Positions 43,439 to 52,577 of a stretch of DNA of 64,000 nucleotides are shown here, one piece after another; position 1 is the stretch's first letter; the number at the start of each line of letters is the position of its first letter. The position numbers were made by a program, and so were the translations under genes. The DNA lies in NCBI GenBank assembly GCA_025356475.1, contig JANXSX010000150.1:225896-289895 (forward strand), in the 5' to 3' direction. This DNA comes from Isosphaeraceae bacterium (GTDB lineage: Bacteria; Planctomycetota; Planctomycetia; Isosphaerales; Isosphaeraceae). Below the pieces are notes generated by a model. It had not been told where the DNA came from and did not search any database. It worked only from the letters and a program-made list of their open reading frames with translations.

Positions 43439-45946
43439 ATGTCGCGGCGCTCAATCCGAATCGTGATGCTGATCGCCACAGGGTGGATCTGTATCGGTTG
43501 TGGCAGTCGAGAACGTGATGCGGCCCCGGCAACGCTTCCCGTTCCGCTCGCGGCCGAAGTTCCTCCCCAACCTAAGCTCGTCGTTCGTCTGAAGGTCTGG
43601 CCCGAAGCTGCCTCGCTGTTGCCAGGCGACCCTGGTCTGCAGATGCTGGCAAGTTCCGTAAAGGGAGCGGGCGACCTCACCGTCGAGGCCAAGTGGTCCG
43701 TTGAGCCAGCCGAAGTCGCGGGAATCGACGCGGGCGGATATCTCAAGCCTCGAAAACCAGGGATCGCCAAAGTGAGTGCGACGGTTGCCAATGAGACAGC
43801 GATTGCAACCGTGACGATCGAGAATCTTGACGAACGCCCCTGGAACTTCGCGACCGATATCGTGCCGATCCTGAGCAGATCCGGATGCAATACCGGAGGC
43901 TGTCACGGTCGAGCTGAGGGACAGAATGGATTCCACCTTTCCCTCTTTGGATATGATGCTGAAGGTGATTACGACTCCTTGACCCGCAACGACGGCGGTC
44001 GGCGATTCTCGGGCTTCGAGCCCCGGCTCAGTCTCTTCTTGCAGAAAGCAAGCGGAACAATCCCGCACGTCGGTGGCCCAAGGATCCAGGTCGGGTCGGA
44101 GGCGTACCAAACGCTAGCAGCCTGGATCGCCGCCGGGGCACCTCGCGAACTCGGTAAGACACACGAGCGACTGACCAAAGTGACAGTCGAACCCTCGGAA
44201 GTCCGTCTCGAACAGCCGGGGGCTCAACAGCTTCGAGTCTTGGCCCATTTTGCTGACGGTCATACACGGGATGTGACTCGTCTAGCGTCGTACAAAGTGA
44301 ACGATGATTCCTCCGCCTCCATCGACGATCGAGGACTCACCAAGCTCTTGCGACGGGCTGAGACGGATCTGGTCGTTCGCTATGGTAGCCAAGTCATTAG
44401 CACACGGCTTGGTACGGTAATAAATCCCGATCTTTCGTTTGACTTCGCCGCTCTAAAACCGGTGAACGTGATTGATGAGCAACTCTACAAGCGACTTGAG
44501 TCCTTGCGAGTTCCCCCAAGTCCCCCTGCCAGCGACTCTGTGTTTTTTCGGAGAGTCAGCCTCGACCTGACCGGTCAGCAGCCCAGCCCTGAGCGGCTCC
44601 GCGAGTTCTTGAAGGATTCCTCGCCCGAGAAACGTGCCAATGCGATCGATCACTTGCTCAACTCGCGTGATTTTGTCCGGTTCTGGCAGATCAAGTTTGG
44701 TGATTTGCTCGCGATCAGTCAGGCCCGATTGGGCAACGGGGCGGGCCGCTATGAAGGCTGGCTTGCCGAGAACCTGAGTAAGAATACGCCTTGGGATGAG
44801 ATGGTTCGGACGCTCTTAACCGCCCTCGGTGATCCGACATCCCCCGAGGGAGGCGCGGTGAACTACGCACTCGATGGCATGGGTGATCCCAAAGTTGCCG
44901 CCGAGCAGACCGCCCAGCGCTTCCTTGGACTCCGCTTCCGATGCGCACAGTGTCATGATCATCCTTTCGATGTCTGGACCCAAGACGATTACTTCGGTCT
45001 GGCCGCGACCTTCGCTAAGGTGGGAACAGCCGGGATGGCTCCCACCGGCGCGATGATGAATCGGAACCAGATCAAGGTGAATCCCGAAGGGAAGATCGAT
45101 CACCTCCGCACCAAGAAGCCGGCGGTTGCAAGATTGATCGGTGGCGAGGTCATCGAGACGAAAGCTGAAGAAGATCCTCGCGTCGCGTTAGCGGCCTGGA
45201 TGACGGCTGCGGACAATCCGTTTTTCGCGCGGGCGATGGCCAACTGGGTCTGGGCACAGATGTTCGGCAAGGGCCTGGCCGATCCCGCCGATGACCTTAG
45301 TAAGGCCAACCCCCCTGTCCATCCCGAACTTTTAGAAGCCTTGGCCAAGCGGTTCGTCGCTAACCGATTCGACGTACGTGACCTGATCCGTACGATTGCC
45401 TTGAGCAATGCCTATGGAGCTTCCTCAGCCACAGTCCCTGGGAACGAGTCCGACATTCGGCTCTTCTCACATCAGTTGCCCCGCCCCTTAACGGCTCACC
45501 AGATGGCCGACGCCTTGGCCCAGGCGACTGACGTCGCCAATCGGTTCCCCAATCGAGCATCGACAACACGAGCGATCGAGATTGTGGACCCTGGTACAGC
45601 GAGCCCGATCCTTGATGCGTTCGGACGATGCAACCGAACCACAGGTTGTGCGGCAGTCTCGACCCCTTCGTTAAGCCTTCGTCAGTCGCTCCTCTTGATC
45701 GGTGGCGATGTGATCGAGGGAAAGGTAGCCCACCTCAATGGGTACCTGGCGAATATGCTCGAGCTCAAGCCCTCCCCTGATGAGATTATCGAGAATCTCT
45801 ACCTCAGGACTGTGTGCCGTCCTCCGACGGAAGCCGAAGTCAAGCATTGGACGACGGAACTTGAATCAGCAGCTTCATTACGTGAAGCTTCGGAAGACCT
45901 GTTCTGGTCATTACTCAACTCACGTGAGTTTGCGTTCAATCATTGA
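43439..45946 (+). CDS. Planctomycete cytochrome-type lipoprotein (DUF1549/DUF1553)
   Basis: An 835-residue exported lipoprotein. The signal peptide ends in a lipobox (ICIGC). Domains: two Ig-like BIG2 folds (~60-130 and ~240-330), between them a cytochrome-like motif Cys150-x4-Cys155-His156 (CNTGGCHG), then DUF1549/PSCyt2 with a canonical CAQCH (Cys502, Cys505, His506), and DUF1553/PSD1 to the C-terminus. Both motifs could bind c-type heme covalently, the first with an unusual four-residue gap. The ATG at 43439 has GGAGGT seven bases upstream. The DUF1501 partner gene follows, the usual planctomycete pairing. Its substrate is unknown; oxidation of sulfated or complex polysaccharide is often suggested. 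Confidence 0.9.
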   Translation: MSRRSIRIVMLIATGWICIGCGSRERDAAPATLPVPLAAEVPPQPKLVVRLKVWPEAASLLPGDPGLQMLASSVKGAGDLTVEAKWSVEPAEVAGIDAGGYLKPRKPGIAKVSATVANETAIATVTIENLDERPWNFATDIVPILSRSGCNTGGCHGRAEGQNGFHLSLFGYDAEGDYDSLTRNDGGRRFSGFEPRLSLFLQKASGTIPHVGGPRIQVGSEAYQTLAAWIAAGAPRELGKTHERLTKVTVEPSEVRLEQPGAQQLRVLAHFADGHTRDVTRLASYKVNDDSSASIDDRGLTKLLRRAETDLVVRYGSQVISTRLGTVINPDLSFDFAALKPVNVIDEQLYKRLESLRVPPSPPASDSVFFRRVSLDLTGQQPSPERLREFLKDSSPEKRANAIDHLLNSRDFVRFWQIKFGDLLAISQARLGNGAGRYEGWLAENLSKNTPWDEMVRTLLTALGDPTSPEGGAVNYALDGMGDPKVAAEQTAQRFLGLRFRCAQCHDHPFDVWTQDDYFGLAATFAKVGTAGMAPTGAMMNRNQIKVNPEGKIDHLRTKKPAVARLIGGEVIETKAEEDPRVALAAWMTAADNPFFARAMANWVWAQMFGKGLADPADDLSKANPPVHPELLEALAKRFVANRFDVRDLIRTIALSNAYGASSATVPGNESDIRLFSHQLPRPLTAHQMADALAQATDVANRFPNRASTTRAIEIVDPGTASPILDAFGRCNRTTGCAAVSTPSLSLRQSLLLIGGDVIEGKVAHLNGYLANMLELKPSPDEIIENLYLRTVCRPPTEAEVKHWTTELESAASLREASEDLFWSLLNSREFAFNH

Positions 45947-45978
45947 TCCGTCACGTTCGCAATCAGGGAGCACCTCTC

Positions 45979-47307
45979 ATGTCCGGATTCGATCGGTCGT
46001 GTCGTGGCCCTAGCCGCCGGGCTCTGTTGCAAGTGGGGATGCTCGGGGCTTTCGGGCTCGGGCTCGATGATTTGTTCAGGCTCCAAGTCCAGGCAGGCTC
46101 CACGGGGGGCAAGGTCTTCGACGGTAAGGCCAAACGGTGCATCCTGGTCTGGCTCGCGGGTGGACCGTCTCACATTGACACTTTTGACCCCAAGCCCGAC
46201 GCCTCGGTTGATGTTCGAGGTGAGTTCAAGTCGATCGATACGAGCGTCGCCAATCTCAAGATCAGTGAGATCCTCCCGAAACTCGCGGCGGTGATGGATA
46301 AAGTCACGCTGATCCGAGCGGTCACATCGCCCGAAGCCGATCACGATCGCGCTGCACATCACTTGCTGACCGGTTATCGACCGAACCCTGCTTTGGTTTA
46401 TCCAAGCTTTGGAAGCGTGGTTTCGAAGATTCGCGAATCGTCGCGATCTGCGTTGCCAACCTATGTGGCTGTCCCGGATGCCCCGCTCTTTTCATCAAGT
46501 GGGTACCTGACCCCTTCGTATGATCCCTTCTCAGTTAACAATGATCCCAATGCGCCTAGTTTCCGCGTCCGGGACCTCACGCCTCCCGACCGATTGACTC
46601 TCGACCGACTCCGAAGACGCCGGGCGATGGTCAAATCCCTCGATCGGTTTGCCAAGGAAGTGGGCGAGACCCCGCTGACGACAAGTCGAGATCAGTTTAC
46701 CGATCGGGCCTATGATCTGATGACCTCATCGGCGGCACAGGAGGCTTTCCAGATTGACAAGGAGCCGACCGATGTCCGCGACAAGTATGGGCGGACTGCC
46801 CTTGGTCAATCTCTGCTTTTGGCTCGAAGGTTGGTTGAGTCGGGTGTAAATTTCGTGACTGTCAATGACCGAGGCATGGGCCAACTCGGTTGGGACACGC
46901 ATGCCCAGAACTTCCCGACCTTGAAGGATCGTCTTGCCCCATCCTTGGATCAAGGGGTGGCTGCACTTCTGCAAGACCTGGATGAGCGGGGCCTCCTCAA
47001 GGATACACTTGTGGTGTTGATGGGCGAGTTTGGCCGGACTCCCAAGATCAACGCTGCGGCTGGCCGTGATCATCACGGGCGGGCCAATTGCTGCTTGATG
47101 GCGGGAGCCGGTACTCCGCAGGGGCAGGTTCTCGGTCGAAGCGATGCCAAGGGCGACAGCCCTGCCGATCGCCCAACCACCCCGGCCGATCTGGCCGCAA
47201 CCATCTACACCAAGCTCGGCCTCGACCCTTCGTACCAGTTCGAGACTCCCGACGGCCGTCCTATTCGGCTGGTGGATGGGGGCAAGCCGATCGCAGAACT
47301 GCTGTAG
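45979..47307 (+). CDS. DUF1501 family protein with Tat signal
   Basis: A 442-residue protein of the DUF1501 family (alkaline phosphatase/sulfatase superfamily-like). The N-terminus has a twin-arginine signal (SRRALLQVGMLGAFGLGLDD). Family motifs: CILVWLAGGPSHIDTFDPKP, the LPKLAAVMDKVTLIRAV strand, DHDRAAHHLLTGYRP, and VVLMGEFGRTPKIN followed by AAAGRDHHGRANCC, where Asp/His could bind metal. Tat export implies folding with cofactor before export. The start is ATG 45979 with GGGAG eight bases upstream; a TTG at 45943 overlapping the upstream stop is less likely because it disrupts the Tat signal. It forms an operon with the DUF1549 lipoprotein. Confidence 0.9.
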   Translation: MSGFDRSCRGPSRRALLQVGMLGAFGLGLDDLFRLQVQAGSTGGKVFDGKAKRCILVWLAGGPSHIDTFDPKPDASVDVRGEFKSIDTSVANLKISEILPKLAAVMDKVTLIRAVTSPEADHDRAAHHLLTGYRPNPALVYPSFGSVVSKIRESSRSALPTYVAVPDAPLFSSSGYLTPSYDPFSVNNDPNAPSFRVRDLTPPDRLTLDRLRRRRAMVKSLDRFAKEVGETPLTTSRDQFTDRAYDLMTSSAAQEAFQIDKEPTDVRDKYGRTALGQSLLLARRLVESGVNFVTVNDRGMGQLGWDTHAQNFPTLKDRLAPSLDQGVAALLQDLDERGLLKDTLVVLMGEFGRTPKINAAAGRDHHGRANCCLMAGAGTPQGQVLGRSDAKGDSPADRPTTPADLAATIYTKLGLDPSYQFETPDGRPIRLVDGGKPIAELL

Positions 47308-47356
47308 GATGCGAAGGTGTCCGACAGATTTCCAAGCATGATCATCTGTTTGCCGG

Positions 47357-48202
47357 CTATAAACTGGCTGCCAGACCACTCTGAATATCCGGATATCGCA
47401 AGTTCGTCATCAGGTCCAACTTCATCAAACGATTGCTAGCTCGCTTATTCGATTCCTCTCGTCTGGCCTCGGGGCTTCCGGGTTCGGGCAAGAGGAACGT
47501 TGGCGGTGGAGCGGATAGACATTCTGCGGCGAGACTGTAGAATTCGGACCTCGGAATTGGTCGGTCGTCGCTCACAACGTAGAGGGGGCGACTCCCAACC
47601 TTATCGAGAGCCGCAACCGCGACATTTGCAGCGTCATCAATCTGGATTACGTTCAGCCACTTCGCGGGATCTCCGATCACAGGTTCCCCAGCGAGTAAGC
47701 TGGCCTTGCGCATCACTCGACCAGGTCCGTACAGTCCCGAAAATCGAAGAACACAGAGGTCGAAGCCGCTCGACCGGGCCAACTCTTCAGCTTCGAGACA
47801 GACGATGCCAGCCTCATGACGAGGCGCAGCAGGATATTCCTCGTCAACCCAACCGCCGTCATTTCGGGCGTAGACCCCGGTCGAACTCGCGTAGATGACC
47901 CGAGGTTTTCCCTTGATGTGTCCCAAGACAGATCGCAACCCATCAACGTAGACCGTTCGCATGGGGATGCCTAAGCTGCGATCAAAACCCACGCAACAAA
48001 GGACTCGACCCACCTCCGGCAGAGTGTTAAGCGTGCTCGGGTCAAGGACATCGGCCACAACGGCTTCGATGCCGATCGCCGAAAGCTCGGCGGCATTCGC
48101 CTGCTTTCGCGTCGTCCCGAAGACACGATCGCCCCGTTCGGCAAGGATTTTGCCGACACGCCGACCGAGCAACCCACAGCCAACGATCAAAGTGGTGCTC
48201 AT
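47357..48202 (-). CDS. NAD-dependent epimerase/dehydratase-like protein
   Basis: A 281-residue atypical SDR (YeeZ-like). Nucleotide-binding motif GCGLLGRRVGKIL at the N-terminus, an Asp-containing beta-2 region, YASSTGVYARNDGGWV with the active-site-type Ser and Tyr, and the GLYGPGR motif. The Lys of the classical YxxxK is replaced in this branch by other residues, so dehydrogenase activity is uncertain. The ATG overlaps the ruvX stop (ATGA). It is the last gene of the nine-gene minus-strand operon and is convergent with the DUF1501 gene 49 bases away. Confidence 0.8.
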   Translation of the reverse strand: MSTTLIVGCGLLGRRVGKILAERGDRVFGTTRKQANAAELSAIGIEAVVADVLDPSTLNTLPEVGRVLCCVGFDRSLGIPMRTVYVDGLRSVLGHIKGKPRVIYASSTGVYARNDGGWVDEEYPAAPRHEAGIVCLEAEELARSSGFDLCVLRFSGLYGPGRVMRKASLLAGEPVIGDPAKWLNVIQIDDAANVAVAALDKVGSRPLYVVSDDRPIPRSEFYSLAAECLSAPPPTFLLPEPGSPEARREESNKRASNRLMKLDLMTNLRYPDIQSGLAASL

Positions 48203-48660
48203 GAATCCTCGGGATCCGCGAGTGGGGCGGTTGGCATTGTTGACTCAGGGCAACCGGCATCGAGATAGGCTTGGAGCAGGATTTGTGCAGCGATCATGTC
48301 GCGAAGTCCAGCTCGCTTCTTTCGATTGTATCCCACGGACATCAAGGCTTCATCGGCCTCGACCGTGCTGTAACGCTCGTCGTGATAAAAGACATCCAGC
48401 TTGGAGACTGACACAAGCCAATCGCCAAAGTCCCGGGCCTGTTTGGCGGATGTCCCTTCACGACCGTTGACATGCACAGGAAGGCCGATCACAATCCGAT
48501 CGATTTCATGTTCTTCAAGGAGCTTGAGGAAATAACGAGCATCCTGGGCGTTGTCTCGCCTTTCCCGGACTTCGAGCGGCGTCGAGATCAGTCTACGGGG
48601 GTCTGAGACGGCACAGCCGATGCGTCGAGTACCGAAATCGATCCCCAAGATCCTCGCCAT
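48199..48660 (-). CDS. ruvX: Putative pre-16S rRNA nuclease / Holliday junction resolvase RuvX (YqgF)
   Basis: A 153-residue RNase H-fold nuclease. Motifs: LGIDFGTRRIGCAVSD with the first catalytic Asp, VIGLPVHVNGREG, and DERYSTVEADEAL with the later acidic residues. In Escherichia coli YqgF processes the 5' end of pre-16S rRNA. Full length for the family. The gene is preceded by a lipoprotein gene (24-base gap) and overlaps the epimerase-like gene by four bases. Confidence 0.92.
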   Translation of the reverse strand: MARILGIDFGTRRIGCAVSDPRRLISTPLEVRERRDNAQDARYFLKLLEEHEIDRIVIGLPVHVNGREGTSAKQARDFGDWLVSVSKLDVFYHDERYSTVEADEALMSVGYNRKKRAGLRDMIAAQILLQAYLDAGCPESTMPTAPLADPEDS

Positions 48661-48684
48661 ACGAACGATCCCGCCTTCGTCGAA

Positions 48685-49071
48685 CTACTCGGAGCTTTCC
48701 AACTTGACGCTCTGCTGAATCACTTTTTCTTCGTTATCGAGGACGAGCAAAACGCGGATTGGACTCGATCCGTGAAGTGAACGGATCGTGTCATCGATCA
48801 TGATCTCGAGGACACCGCTGACTTCCTTGGGATCGACGTTAAGTGCGATGACGCCGGGATCTTTCTGGAACGAAGCAATATACGAGACTCGATATCCCTT
48901 GGAATTTGCCCATTTCTCAGCCTTGGCCCGCGGTGTTCCCGGGGGAGCGGCCTTCTGAACCCTGGTGTAAGCTTGGGCGATTGTCATCGCATTCTTGGGC
49001 AGACCCGAGCATCCCAAGGTAAAGGCGACAACGCAAACCATGATCATCCGGATTCTTGCCTTGCTCAACAT
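48685..49071 (-). CDS. Small lipoprotein of unknown function
   Basis: A 128-residue lipoprotein with signal peptide MLSKARIRMIMVCVVAFTLG and lipobox LGC. The mature part (~25-128) has two strand-helix units: AKAEKWANSKGYRVSYI and a later GVLEIMIDDTIRSL, with IRVLLVLDNEEKVIQQSVKL at the end, suggesting a small alpha/beta domain. No family recognised. It is between ManC and RuvX genes in the operon (13- and 24-base gaps). Confidence 0.7.
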   Translation of the reverse strand: MLSKARIRMIMVCVVAFTLGCSGLPKNAMTIAQAYTRVQKAAPPGTPRAKAEKWANSKGYRVSYIASFQKDPGVIALNVDPKEVSGVLEIMIDDTIRSLHGSSPIRVLLVLDNEEKVIQQSVKLESSE

Positions 49072-49084
49072 CGTCTGACTCCAT

Positions 49085-50164
49085 TCATAAGAGAGAGGCG
49101 TGTCCCGCCTTGTCGAGCCCTTCCACCAAGGCTTTGAGTTTATCGAGTTGGTCGCGACGGGCCACCAGCGTCGCGCCCCCAGACTGCACGATCACCACAT
49201 CGTCGAGTCCCAGGGTTGCGATTAGGCCGCCGTCGTCCGAGATGATGATCGAGTTCGATGTATCGACCGCCAAGACATTCCCTTGAATGGTGTTCTGTCT
49301 GGCGTCGGGAGGAATAAGGGCGGTCAATGCACGCCAGTCACCGACGTCGTTCCAGTCATAAACGACTTCAAGGACTTTCACATTCGCTGCCTTCTCCATC
49401 ACCGCCTTGTCGATGGGGACCTTTTCCATCTGGGGGTATTCGCGTGCGAGAGTCTCCGCCTCACGGTCGGTTCCTAGGTCGGCTGCGACGCGATCGATGG
49501 CTGCCGCGAGGTTCGGCCGGTGTTTGCGAAGAGCGTCTAGAATCGTTGAGGCACGCCAGACGAATATGCCCGAATTCCAGGCGAAGTTGCCGGCGGCGAG
49601 GAAGGACTCGGCGGTCGCGAGGTCGGGCTTCTCGCGGAATTGGATCACACGGTTTAACGCGATCCCTTCCGGCTGGCCGAGCAGCTCACCACGCTCGATA
49701 TAGCCGTAACCCGTTTCAGGCCGGGTCGGGCGAATGCCGAATGTGACGATCGTTGTGGGATCGGCATCAATCACGTCCACTGCTGCCTGAACGGTCTTAC
49801 AAAAGGTCGATGCAGGCTCAATGACGTGATCGGCAGGCATCACGATCATGGTGCCGTCGGGATCGGCCTTAGCGACGATTGCGGCCGCAAGTCCGACACA
49901 TGCGGCGGTGTCGCGTGGGCAGGGCTCGCCAACCACATGACCTTTGGGAAGGTTGGGAAGCTGTGCTTTGGTGGCTTCGGCCTGGTCGGCACCCGTGATG
50001 ATATAGGTGCGATCAGGACCAACGAGCGACTCGATCCGGCGGACCGTCTGTTGCAACATCGTGGCATCGCCATGAAGCCTGAGCAACTGCTTGGGACGGC
50101 TTCGCCGGCTCTTGGGCCAGAATCGTGTTCCACTACCACCTGCCATAACCACAGCATGAAGCAT
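49085..50164 (-). CDS. manC: Mannose-1-phosphate guanylyltransferase
   Basis: A 359-residue nucleotidyltransferase producing GDP-mannose. Signature GGSGTRFWPKSRRSRPKQLL at the N-terminus, the MPADHVI strand with its metal-binding Asp, GYGYIERGE (product/sugar loop), EKPDLATAESFLAAG and WNSGIFVWRA are all in order. It lacks the C-terminal phosphomannose isomerase half found in bifunctional ManC/AlgA. I chose ATG 50164, which starts the conserved core; the frame extends 24 codons further. It is 28 bases after the UDP-sugar pyrophosphorylase gene: together they suggest precursor supply for a capsular or lipopolysaccharide glycan. Confidence 0.88.
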   Translation of the reverse strand: MLHAVVMAGGSGTRFWPKSRRSRPKQLLRLHGDATMLQQTVRRIESLVGPDRTYIITGADQAEATKAQLPNLPKGHVVGEPCPRDTAACVGLAAAIVAKADPDGTMIVMPADHVIEPASTFCKTVQAAVDVIDADPTTIVTFGIRPTRPETGYGYIERGELLGQPEGIALNRVIQFREKPDLATAESFLAAGNFAWNSGIFVWRASTILDALRKHRPNLAAAIDRVAADLGTDREAETLAREYPQMEKVPIDKAVMEKAANVKVLEVVYDWNDVGDWRALTALIPPDARQNTIQGNVLAVDTSNSIIISDDGGLIATLGLDDVVIVQSGGATLVARRDQLDKLKALVEGLDKAGHASLL

Positions 50165-50192
50165 TTCGAGGGGCTCTGAGAGGGTGTCTCGG

Positions 50193-51620
50193 TTACCGGA
50201 TCGCCAGTGGTCCTTCCACAACGAACCCCGGTGCAAGTTTCGACTTCAATTCCACCGCGTCAAGCGCGTAGAGCGGACTAATCTCGATCGCGAATTCCGA
50301 CGAGCCGTCGGGCTTGCGAGGAACGATCGCCCCTGCCCCCTCCAGCCAGTCGGCGAAAACATTGGACATCTGCTGACGCACCGTTACCGGCGAGTCGGGG
50401 CCAGTCGCGTTCTTGAGTGGTTCGAACTCAATCGATCGGTTGCTCTCGGCAAGGACTGATCGTTCCGCAAGTGGGAGTGCGTCGAAGATGAAGGTCTCGA
50501 ACTTGACAGCGTTGAGTGTTGAGGGTTTGACCAACGTTCCCGAGTCATTGATGTAGGCGACTTTCTTGAACGCACGATGATAGGGCAGGCTATGTTCACT
50601 GACCAGGCGTTCGATGAAGCTACGTTCGAGAATATGAACTGCGATGCTCCCCGCCCAGAGTTCGAGCCCTCCCTCGGGTTCACGTCGTTCAGCAAGAACT
50701 GGGGGAAGGTCGGAGTACTCGATGACTTGAGCGATGCCATCAACACTGACAACCACGCCGAGTTTTTCTTCGGGAAATTGTTTCTCAATCACCTTGAACG
50801 ACATCTCAGCGCCCGCTTGGCGATGTAGCCCCAGGAACGCCGGATCTGCGATACGTACCAGTGGGTTATCCACTTGGAAGTAAGATAAGGTACGGATACC
50901 AAGATTTCGCATCTCATCCAGGCAACTGACCCCGCTCTGATCGGGTTGGGCGAGGGCCTTTAATGTTCCCCCGTGACCGTCCGGGCTAAGGGCAATCTGG
51001 CCCGCTCCTGCGAGCAAAACCTTGCCAGTCGATTGATCCACAGCGGGCATCTGGCCCTGGACGAAGAAGCGGACGTGCGAGAGGCCAAAGTTTTTATGGG
51101 TTGCAAAAAAGTCGCTGGTCGACTGGTTGTTCTCTGGGCTGGTCATCACATAGAGAGGGATCGGTTTGCCGTACCGCTTGCCGGCTGCGACGATTTTCTC
51201 AGCATGAATTTGGAACAGGCTCGAACCGGTGACTGCACCGATCGGGTAGGTGCCTTTAGGACCTTCAAACCCGAGCCGGGTACCGGAACCTCCTGCAACG
51301 AGAACGACCCCTACTTCGCCGGCAGCGAGTGCGGCGGCACCGATTTCCGCGACCTGCCGGCGAGCAACCCGTTCGGCGTCGGTTCGTGGAAGGCGACGAA
51401 CATCGATCGGCTTAACTCGATCAATCGGAGGAAGGGACGAGTCGCCATTCTCTGTGAGGACCAACGAATGAATGAGGGAATCGAGTCGATCGAGGTCAAG
51501 GCTTCGAATCTCACGTACGAGGTTACCTCGCGCGACGGAGTCGAGTTCTTCCCAAAAGCGCAGGAGGTGCTCTTGTCCGTGGAGTTTCAAGTAGGTAACA
51601 AGTTCAGGATCGGGGGGCAT
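50193..51620 (-). CDS. UDPGP-family UDP-sugar pyrophosphorylase (UAP1-like)
   Basis: A 475-residue nucleotidyltransferase of the eukaryotic-like UDPGP/UAP1 family that makes UDP-GlcNAc, UDP-GalNAc or UDP-Glc. Motifs: VVLVAGGSGTRLGFEGPKG with the nucleotide loop, MTSPENNQSTSDFF, FFVQGQMPAVD, GHGGTLKAL and YFQVDNPLVRIADPAF, the order of UAP1. Its neighbours are the ManC gene and a PhnP-like hydrolase gene, all in one operon, so its product likely feeds a shared glycan. Which hexose phosphate it uses is not determinable from sequence. Confidence 0.85.
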   Translation of the reverse strand: MPPDPELVTYLKLHGQEHLLRFWEELDSVARGNLVREIRSLDLDRLDSLIHSLVLTENGDSSLPPIDRVKPIDVRRLPRTDAERVARRQVAEIGAAALAAGEVGVVLVAGGSGTRLGFEGPKGTYPIGAVTGSSLFQIHAEKIVAAGKRYGKPIPLYVMTSPENNQSTSDFFATHKNFGLSHVRFFVQGQMPAVDQSTGKVLLAGAGQIALSPDGHGGTLKALAQPDQSGVSCLDEMRNLGIRTLSYFQVDNPLVRIADPAFLGLHRQAGAEMSFKVIEKQFPEEKLGVVVSVDGIAQVIEYSDLPPVLAERREPEGGLELWAGSIAVHILERSFIERLVSEHSLPYHRAFKKVAYINDSGTLVKPSTLNAVKFETFIFDALPLAERSVLAESNRSIEFEPLKNATGPDSPVTVRQQMSNVFADWLEGAGAIVPRKPDGSSEFAIEISPLYALDAVELKSKLAPGFVVEGPLAIR

Positions 51621-51647
51621 CTCGGGGCGGCTCCAGAACGGACGCGA

Positions 51648-52502
51648 TCAGAACTCCAAGGCGAGGCCATCGTAGGCCAAGCGAACGCCAGGGGGCAAGG
51701 TGGACTCAGTCGGTCCGTGGTCAAATCCGTGTGATAAATGCGTGAGGATCGTCTGTTTTGGCTGCAAGCGTGCAATCGTCGCAAGAGCTGCGTCGAGGTG
51801 AAAATGTGTGGGGTGGGGCTCATGACGGAGGGCATCAAGGATCAGGATGTCCAGCCCTTCCAAGAGCGGCCAGGTCTCATCAGGAATCCGGCTCACATCC
51901 GTACAATACGCCATATTCCCCACTCGGAAGCCTAAGACACGGCCTTTCCCATGTTCAAGACGGACCGGCAGGATGCTCTGACCGAGCAGTTGAAATCGCT
52001 CACCTGGAGTGAGTAGGTGAAAGTCCATCTTGGGGACGCCGACGGCATTCGGAGGCAGTTTGGTCGTCCATTCGGCGAATGCATAGTGGAACACTGTGCG
52101 AATCGACTGCTCGACCTGGGCTTCACAATAGATTGGTACCGGACCGTTGAGATACTTGGGAAAGAGCCGGGCGTCATCGAGTCCGAAGAGGTGGTCCGCA
52201 TGGGCGTGGGTGAAAGCAATCGCATGAACAAACCGAATCCGCTCGCGAAGGAGTTGTAACCTCATCTCAGGGCTGGTGTCGATCAGAAGGTTGCCAGCCG
52301 GAAATTGAAGGAGAAGGCTTGGTCGTGTCCGCCAATTCCGGGGGTCGGTGGACGAGCAGACTTCGCAGTCGCAGCCCAACACTGGGACACCGGTCGATGT
52401 ACCGCTCCCCAAAAAAACCAGCCGTCTTGGGCTGGCGATCGACGTCGACGTGTCCACCCTGCCCCTCCAAAACCCGCAGCAGGAGTGCAGCTCCAACCGC
52501 AT
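51648..52502 (-). CDS. PhnP-like metallo-beta-lactamase-fold hydrolase
   Basis: A 284-residue MBL-fold phosphodiesterase-like enzyme. Zinc motif FTHAHADHLFGLDD (HxHxDH), the structural zinc cysteines typical of PhnP near the N-terminus (GCDCEVC), a later CTDVSRIP Asp motif and THLSHGFDH. PhnP hydrolyses cyclic ribosyl phosphates in phosphonate metabolism, but no other phn genes are present here. In this operon it precedes the UDP-sugar pyrophosphorylase gene by 27 bases. The first ~25 residues before the conserved RRLVFLGSGTSTG may be non-native, since no better start is visible. Confidence 0.85.
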   Translation of the reverse strand: MRLELHSCCGFWRGRVDTSTSIASPRRLVFLGSGTSTGVPVLGCDCEVCSSTDPRNWRTRPSLLLQFPAGNLLIDTSPEMRLQLLRERIRFVHAIAFTHAHADHLFGLDDARLFPKYLNGPVPIYCEAQVEQSIRTVFHYAFAEWTTKLPPNAVGVPKMDFHLLTPGERFQLLGQSILPVRLEHGKGRVLGFRVGNMAYCTDVSRIPDETWPLLEGLDILILDALRHEPHPTHFHLDAALATIARLQPKQTILTHLSHGFDHGPTESTLPPGVRLAYDGLALEF

Positions 52503-52577
52503 CCTGTGGACCTATCATAACCTGAAGTCGAAATTTGGTCACGGCCCATCGTCAGTCATACAGCCCCGCAACGCTGC

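Noticed and set aside
47324..47349. 6-bp inverted repeat between the convergent DUF1501 and epimerase-like genes
   Set aside because: Short stem with a 14-base loop and no T-tract; not better than chance in a window of this size.
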